Below are positions 16,880 through 22,829 of a DNA stretch of 22,829 nt, one piece after another. The stretch covers positions 1 through 22,829 of the forward strand of contig JADGIF010000078.1 of NCBI GenBank assembly GCA_018985225.1, in the 5' to 3' direction. The stretch's first letter is position 1. Every line of letters starts with the position of its first letter. Made by a program: the position numbers and the translations under genes. The notes below the pieces were generated by a model. That model saw nothing but the letters and a program-made list of their open reading frames with translations. It did not search any database and was not told the origin of the DNA. This DNA comes from Amoeboradix gromovi (Eukaryota; Sanchytriomycota; Sanchytriomycetes; Sanchytriales; Sanchytriaceae).

Positions 16880-19800
16880 TTACTTGTGTGCTAAATTATG
16901 CACATACCAGTTCAATTGAGTCGACCATCCTAACTTGATACTTTCAAGTATCAAACTCTCAAATTCAATGGCTGCTTCTTCCTCAGTTAACCCGATGCTG
17001 AAGGCTTCCTTCAAATAGTCTATATCCTCTATTGACTTTAACTCTGGTATTCCTGTACTAATCATCTAGATTATTATTAATTACCATGGCGAACAAATTA
17101 ATAAACATGTTGGCTTGTCTCCTTATTATAATATATGCTTTTATGCATAAATCTATGAATCTTAAAAAATTAGGGCTATCTTTCTTGCCTATAATATAAA
17201 TGAAATCAGGGGTTAATACAAATGGGCATCTCTCTCTTTTAATACCGAATTTGCGCTTTATATTTCCTAAAAAGTGTCCAAAATCTATGTGAAACAATCT
17301 GCCATCCTTGGTCAACATTATGTTGTCATTATGCCTATCTCCTATACCTAAGCAGTATGTAGCTACACAGTATCCGGCGCAGCTCAATGTAAACATTTCC
17401 ACTGCTTTCAGATAGTCCTTGTCTTCTGGATTCATTTGCCGTAACCATTGATCCAGCGGATCCTCTTTGAATGCTGCTGCAGATCCTCCCAAACTCAACT
17501 GAATTCCACTAACAGTCCAAGCGTTCTTAACTACCTGAATCAGTCCCATATCGGGCCCTGTTGACAGGCATTCATAAGGAGCCAGTCTCATATCTAAACC
17601 TTCGCTATGCCATATTTTGTCCATCAGCCTTAACATTTGCAAAGTCAGCATATCTTGCCTTAAGTCGTCTCCACTTTTGTATATTATAGGTATTTCTTCA
17701 CCGTACCTCTCGCTGTTCTCAAATACAATCCACAAAGGGAGCTTTTTACTATCCATCACTTTGCATTTCTTTAAATTGATACTGTTCAAGGATTGATTAG
17801 GATTTAGAGGCAAGGCAAATCCCGACTCCAGTTTTAACCCACTGAGCATGTTCTTTAGTACTCGCGTACGCTCAGCGGATATGGATTTTTTAATAGCCAA
17901 AGCGGTGTCATTGATCTGCTTCAACAGCATGTTCTGTTTGATCAATTCTTCCATATGGTCTGGGCTAGCCAATAAGTAGCACTCTATTAAGATAGCAAAT
18001 AAGGTGCTAACATCTGGTCTGTGTATGTCTGCTTTTAAGTACCAAAAGAATGCATGTCCGATACTTTTGTTTAAAACTGATCTTTTTAATAGAAACCGGG
18101 CCAACTCTGAGTCAAGCCTTGGTTCATACTTCAATGCCTGTGTCAACTGCAGCATTACATCTACTAGTTGGTAATCTCCCAGATGGTTTTCTAAATTTAT
18201 CACGGCAAACCTTCGTATATCGGAATCGCTAACATACGAGTCAAGCAATCCCAATGCTACATCTAACGGCACTTCATTGAACAATTTTAATACTCTTTTC
18301 ATCTCCAATACTGAATTCAGATCATTCCATTTAGTGCTCATCACTAGTTTAGGCAGAGCTTCCGTTCTATCTGTTATGCAATATCTATATTTCCAAATAA
18401 ACTGCTTTTCTGCTGCGGTCAGCTTTGTCAACGGATCAAATAGCAAAATTCTGTCCAACTCATCCATGTCATTTACATCAATAGCAAACCGAGTGTCGTC
18501 TGATACTTCGTGTATATCTTGTTCAATAAAATCGGGGCAAGTTACTGGCGTGCTATATTCTTGGAACTTCAAATTTATCAATGGGTGATCTTTGTCGTTT
18601 GAAGAGAATATCGTGCCGAGAGGATTGCCTTTTTCGTGGGGCCATAGCCTAAATGATTGCTTACCTTGCAGTAAATGACTTCTGAAATCAACTAAGAGAA
18701 TGTTGATCCATCCTAATGGCACAAATGCATCCAAATGTTTTTGATAAACTGTAAGGCAAAGTCTAGCATTCTTTGGTATGTTCATAGTAGCTAGTTCGAA
18801 ATTTAGCCACATATTAAAGAACATATTTTTATGGTTGATTGGGGTCGAAATGGAGGGACAAAGTTCTTCGCCTCCAAAGTACAAACCACTGTGCACGTAA
18901 ACGTCAGTTCCGCTTGCGTTCTCAATATTTAATATTTTAACTCTGAATTCTTTGTAGATGTCCCACATGCTAAGTATTTTAATCTCAGATGTTTTATTGT
19001 TTTCTATACTCAACAAAGTGTGGTCAGATATATATGGCTTACTATCATCGATCAAATCCTCATTTATATTAGAAGGAGTGGTGCTTGTATCTATTTTCTG
19101 TTTTATTACAAGTTCAATTAGTTTCGCCCCCTTAAACACCTCATTCTTAAAGCAACTAAAACTTATCAGCGGGTATTCACCATATATGACCTCACCAGTG
19201 CTGATGCTCTTCAAAATATAGTTTGATGCAGCCGGGATAGCAGCAGTACCGGTTGTAGCATTGTTATTTGCAATCTTTCCTATGTATTTAACAATCACAT
19301 CAAATGGTCTTTCAAATGGAGTACAGCTAACAGTTTTGAAGCTACCCGGACCAATACTGGAGAATATTCTCAAGGTGATAATCGGATTATTTTTCAACAG
19401 TCCCTGGAGATAACTAGGAAGCGGGCTGAAATCCACTTGGGGGTTCAAATGGTAAATCGTTAAATTTCTGGTAGACTGGGCTGTTTTACATAAACTCAGT
19501 AATCTGCGCCTTAAAATCGGATAAACGTCGCTTCTGAACAGTTCATACTTACGATAACCAACACCCATTAATGATGCAATTTTCTTTTCAACAGAACCGA
19601 TAACATGCTGCTGTTTTTCACATAACATTAGACTGACTTTTTTGTTGCTCTTCAAGTATAAATTGGTAGTTTGCAGAATTTGCAAATCATCAAATACTTC
19701 AATAAAATCAGTGCCATCCCGGTACTTGAACGTATAGACACTAGACTTATGATCCACTTTGGAAATCGCAAACTTTTTTATTTCTGCCATAGTTATATAA

Positions 19801-22262
19801 GTGTCAACACTTATGCTAGTTAGCTCTTTAGAGTCTTCATCTGTTATTGTGATCTTTACAGTCTCTATTGAATTCAGTTTGTTTTTGTTAATCTTAGCTT
19901 TTTTCGCCAATACATGGGTTTTTTCCATTTCTTTGGCTATAGATTCTACAGTAATTCGCGAGCTGCTTTTGTTTTGCTTTACAGAATTAGCTGGTAGTTC
20001 GTCTTCATGCTCAATTGATTTTGCGTTAAACATATCTCTGATTTCTTTACTGGTTTTCACATTAGGATTTAGCTTTATTATAAATGTTGGATCCATGTTA
20101 TGCTTTATGCAGTTGCGAACGTATTCACACTCTAAGACTTGCTGCGATTTATCGAACATTTCCAACCCATACTCGCCTTGAATACACAACATCTCTGCAT
20201 CGATGACTTGACCAAGTAGCGAGGTAATCTTGGAACTGGTTTTATCTAAAATGACAGAGAAATCGGAGTATTTGGAAAGCACAAAATTGGTGTGAACGTT
20301 TTGTGGGAGTTTGACTACTACCAGGAACATCTTAAGCTCCAAATTTCGATCAAACTGAGCGTTTGAGTTAGAAATAGATAAATTCTCAAGAGAATCAGCA
20401 CTGCGTTTGATAACAGGCTTCTTATCACTAACAGCACGATTCACAGCATCATTAAGACTAATGTTGGTAGTTTTAGAATTAATAATTAATGTTGGAATTT
20501 TAAGTTTGTGCAAGCAATCCACAACAAACGGGTGGCTAATAAGAAGCTGATTTTCAGAAAATTTATCATTGTTCGCTGAGGTTAATTCTAGGTCTTGTTG
20601 AGCTACGTTCTGGGACAATAATTTTGTAATTTTCAAGATTGCCTTTTTACGGACATCCAACTCCGTCATGTCGGAATCAAAAGGAAAATTGAAAGGAATT
20701 TGACCCAAAAGAGTAACTTGAATGAACTTTACGGTGGAAATCATTTCGCTCAAGTCTAAAGAATTTTCTTCATTCAACACAGCACTCACCCTTAAATCAT
20801 CATTAGAGCCATTATATAGAAACGTGTCCCGCATGTTAAAGAACACAGGTGCTTTTCTATCCATTTTCTCGTATAATTGAGATATGAAAGTATCTTGAAG
20901 ACCCAGAAAAGGGTAATTAATTCTTGCTAATTTAGCAATAGATTTCCAAATTTTAGAGCTCTCAGGTCTTAAGAATGATATACCTGAGTCTGATATACTG
21001 GATTTCAGGTTGGAGTTTTTATTTAAATCACTTTCTGATAACCTACTTGTTATAGTGCTGTTTTTAAAAGATGGAAATAACGACAATTCCTTTTTGATTA
21101 ACAAAATAGTAAACTTTTTGCCGATGTTTACCAGTCTTTTGATATCTTCGTTTTGATACAATACTGATTCTGTCAAGATGTTACCGTTAACCTCAAAATT
21201 GAATCCTCCACAGTTTATTGAGATGTTAAATTTATCTTTGGCTGCTTTTTCAATTTTGCTCCTTAAAGCATTCATTGACCAGCCGGTATTACATAAAACT
21301 TGGATCTTTTGAGATTTTGGCAAAACAAACTCAACAAAAAATGGAATTGACCGTATTTCTTCAATGCTTTCATCTTGCAAAGACATGGAACTTTTGACCT
21401 TGTATTTTTCATTCCGATTCACATCCTCCGATACAGTACCTTTGGGCTGCAATTTTTGAGGATGTGGTATGTTAATCATCATGTCAATCGCATCTCTTTT
21501 CACTTTTGTTATTTTTCTGAGAAATAGCTCAGGGCATTGACCATCCTCACCAAAAGAAATCACATTCTTAAGGTCTTTCAGTCGAACTGTGCTGGCCACC
21601 GGATTTGAGTCAAATCTTAAACTTAATCCGTACTCGTATTTCTTGCCAGTGAAGTTGTATTGGGAATACCCTGCCTTTATAGCGTCATCTACTATCTTGT
21701 CTATTGTTGTGTCTCGAGGCACGAATACCACAGTTCTCTGTTGCTCTGGGAATATAATAGCCAACGATACAAAATCATCATTTACGGAAGTACGAGGCAT
21801 TAAGGAAATGAGCTCACTGTGTTTTGGACTATCTACTTCACTCATAAATTGCTTAAAGATTGTAGAATTTGTGAATGCGATGTGTAAATAAATTTGGATG
21901 CCCAATTTTAATTCTTCCCATTGTAATGATGTAACAATTTCGCCAAAATTAGATTGTAATTCAAAATCATCTACATCGATTGGAATACCAAATAGTGTCT
22001 TCATTTTAGAACACACCTTGACATAGACAGTCTCCAGGGAACTCTCATCAGACAAGACTATATTGGTGTTGGTGCAGTAGATTATTATCTGAATAGTAAT
22101 CATATTCATAAAATTTACATTAACACGAGATTCTGGTGACACTGCTTTCAGAATGGGACGCGATGTCTTCTTTTTTTCTTTCTCAGATTGAAGCTCCATA
22201 GTATTAGAAACTGACCTCGATCTAAGGTTAGTTGACGACCCAATAAATAAACTTCTCTTCAT
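16880..22262 (-). CDS. Class I-type phosphatidylinositol 3-kinase with a very long N-terminus (two exons)
   Basis: Exons on the minus strand are 22262-17085 and 17065-16880, encoding 1787 residues. In order there are: a basic Ser/Lys-rich start; about six ubiquitin-like segments (54-880); a Ras-binding domain (about 960-1055, ending FKGAKLIELVI); a C2 domain (about 1105-1235); a PIK helical domain (about 1275-1460, AAEKQFIWKYRY); and the kinase (about 1500-1787). K1529 (YKSGDDLRQDML) is the ATP-binding lysine, GDRHNDN at 1641-1647 is the catalytic loop and HIDFG at 1658-1662 binds metal. The activation loop KRKFGIKRERCPFVLT (1669-1684) is the class I form, predicting PIP2 as substrate. Splicing restores the C-terminus: NLFAM-MISTGIPEL, then NWYVHNLAHK. 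Typical p110 has about 1070 residues; Dictyostelium class I enzymes are similarly long. AATAAA lies about 15 bases after the TAA stop. Confidence 0.95.
17066..17084 (-). other. 19-nt spliceosomal intron near the 3' end of the PI3-kinase gene
   Basis: Read on the minus strand it is GTAATTAATAATAATCTAG. It is phase 0, after ATG. The 5' module GTAATT and 3' module TAATCTAG match the RRM-gene intron exactly at both ends, with the presumed branch A at position 14. Retention gives NNNLDD and a stop 8 bases past the intron, deleting the C-terminal helix that the kinase family needs. Confidence 0.95.
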
Positions 22263-22829
22263 TATATTAAACCGGTAAATTGAGCCACCCTAGAAATTAC
22301 AACAAATTTAGCATTTTCTATGAATTATGGACAAATATTTTAGCAAGTTCGTTCAACTTAAGCAGAATTCTTGCTGATTTTATAAACGATCAGTTGATTA
22401 TGAGCCGCTGCAACAGAGTTACAACTATCAATCTCAATTCTATAAACTATATATCGCGATCGCATGGGCTCTGTTGCTCTAATATGTTCAAATTCTATAC
22501 ACTTCTCACGGCATAAAACCTCAATAATCTTCTTTCATCAGCTGCCACTATTCCTAATTAGTCCTTGAGCTCACATTCAGATTTTAATGCTAGTTAGATG
22601 CGTAGATTAAAGTTGAAATGAGCTGCAGCTCGATTGTTTTCTTGAATATATCATTTATCGCGGATTTGTATGCATTTTTGTATAATTTATGACTTTTCTA
22701 ATAGCTCAAATACTCGATATTCTTCCTTTTCGCAAATGGTAAATCAATTTTAAATAAATAATTAACAGGTACAGCATACATTCGTCTCAGACTGATAAGC
22801 TGGTCCAAACATGGAAATTCGATGCCATG
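22263..22829. other. Right-edge region upstream of the PI3-kinase
   Basis: These 567 bp contain the PI3-kinase promoter and reach the window end. A 78-codon plus-strand open run (22280-22516) begins with TTG, has no recognisable family and is probably chance. No tRNA, ncRNA or repeat is recognised. Confidence 0.45.

Noticed and set aside
22275-22293. A 19-nt GTAAAT...CTAG block upstream of the PI3-kinase on the opposite strand.
   Set aside because: It lacks the branch module and no coding sequence flanks it.
22280-22516. A 78-codon plus-strand open run.
   Set aside because: It starts with TTG, has no recognisable motif and lies in the PI3-kinase promoter region.
1-22829. Nucleomorph origin, suggested by the 18-21 nt intron precedent.
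   Set aside because: Mitochondrial, PI3-kinase, cyclase and ABC transporter genes and ordinary intergenic spacing do not fit a reduced nucleomorph genome.
1-22829. tRNA, rRNA, U6 snRNA, CRISPR or mobile-element signals.
   Set aside because: I looked for B-box-like GTTCRA motifs, the U6 core, direct-repeat arrays and transposase motifs and recognised none.

Overview
This is a compact, AT-rich eukaryotic nuclear segment. The evidence is nuclear-type genes for a complex I accessory subunit and ATP synthase alpha, RACK1, a PP2A B55 subunit, a CHORD-CS protein and a class I-type PI3-kinase, together with spliceosomal introns and AAUAAA signals. The standard code fits, since TAA, TAG and TGA are all used as stops. 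The species cannot be named from the sequence. Complex I and ATP synthase imply aerobic mitochondria. A RACK1 intron holding a U24-like snoRNA recalls fungi (yeast ASC1 hosts U24). The long PI3-kinase N-terminus recalls Dictyostelium. An early fungal or opisthokont relative is one guess; amoebozoan or rhizarian lineages are not excluded.

Layout, left to right. A divergent mitochondrial pair comes first: NDUFA6-like (-) and ATP1 (+). Next is a CHORD-CS co-chaperone gene (-), then a 1352-residue full ABCB transporter (-) with a large proline-rich insert. A PP2A B55 gene (+) converges on a small coiled-coil gene (-). An RRM-RGG-RRM gene (+) converges on RACK1 (-). A 1.27-kb stretch without a confident gene and a small unknown gene (-) follow. 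The window ends with a soluble FHA-GAF-adenylate cyclase (+) converging on a 1787-residue PI3-kinase (-).

The main discovery is the introns. ATP1, PP2A-B55, the RRM protein and PI3-kinase each appear broken by a frameshift. In each case the break is exactly a 19-nt GTA...AG intron, and removing it restores the family sequence. All four share a 5' module GTA(A/T)TT and a 3' module TAAYNNAG, with the presumed branch adenosine always at intron position 14. The only longer intron (95 nt, RACK1) ends with the same TAAYNNAG module and carries blocks that resemble snoRNA U24.

Other points of note are an array of about six beta-grasp-like segments ahead of the PI3-kinase RBD, a proline-rich repeat insert at coupling helix 1 of the ABC transporter, stop codons fused to the poly(A) signal (TAATAAA), and a bacterial-style class IIIb-type cyclase. 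The signalling genes (PP2A, RACK1, adenylate cyclase, PI3K) lie near one another, but nothing in the sequence shows joint regulation.
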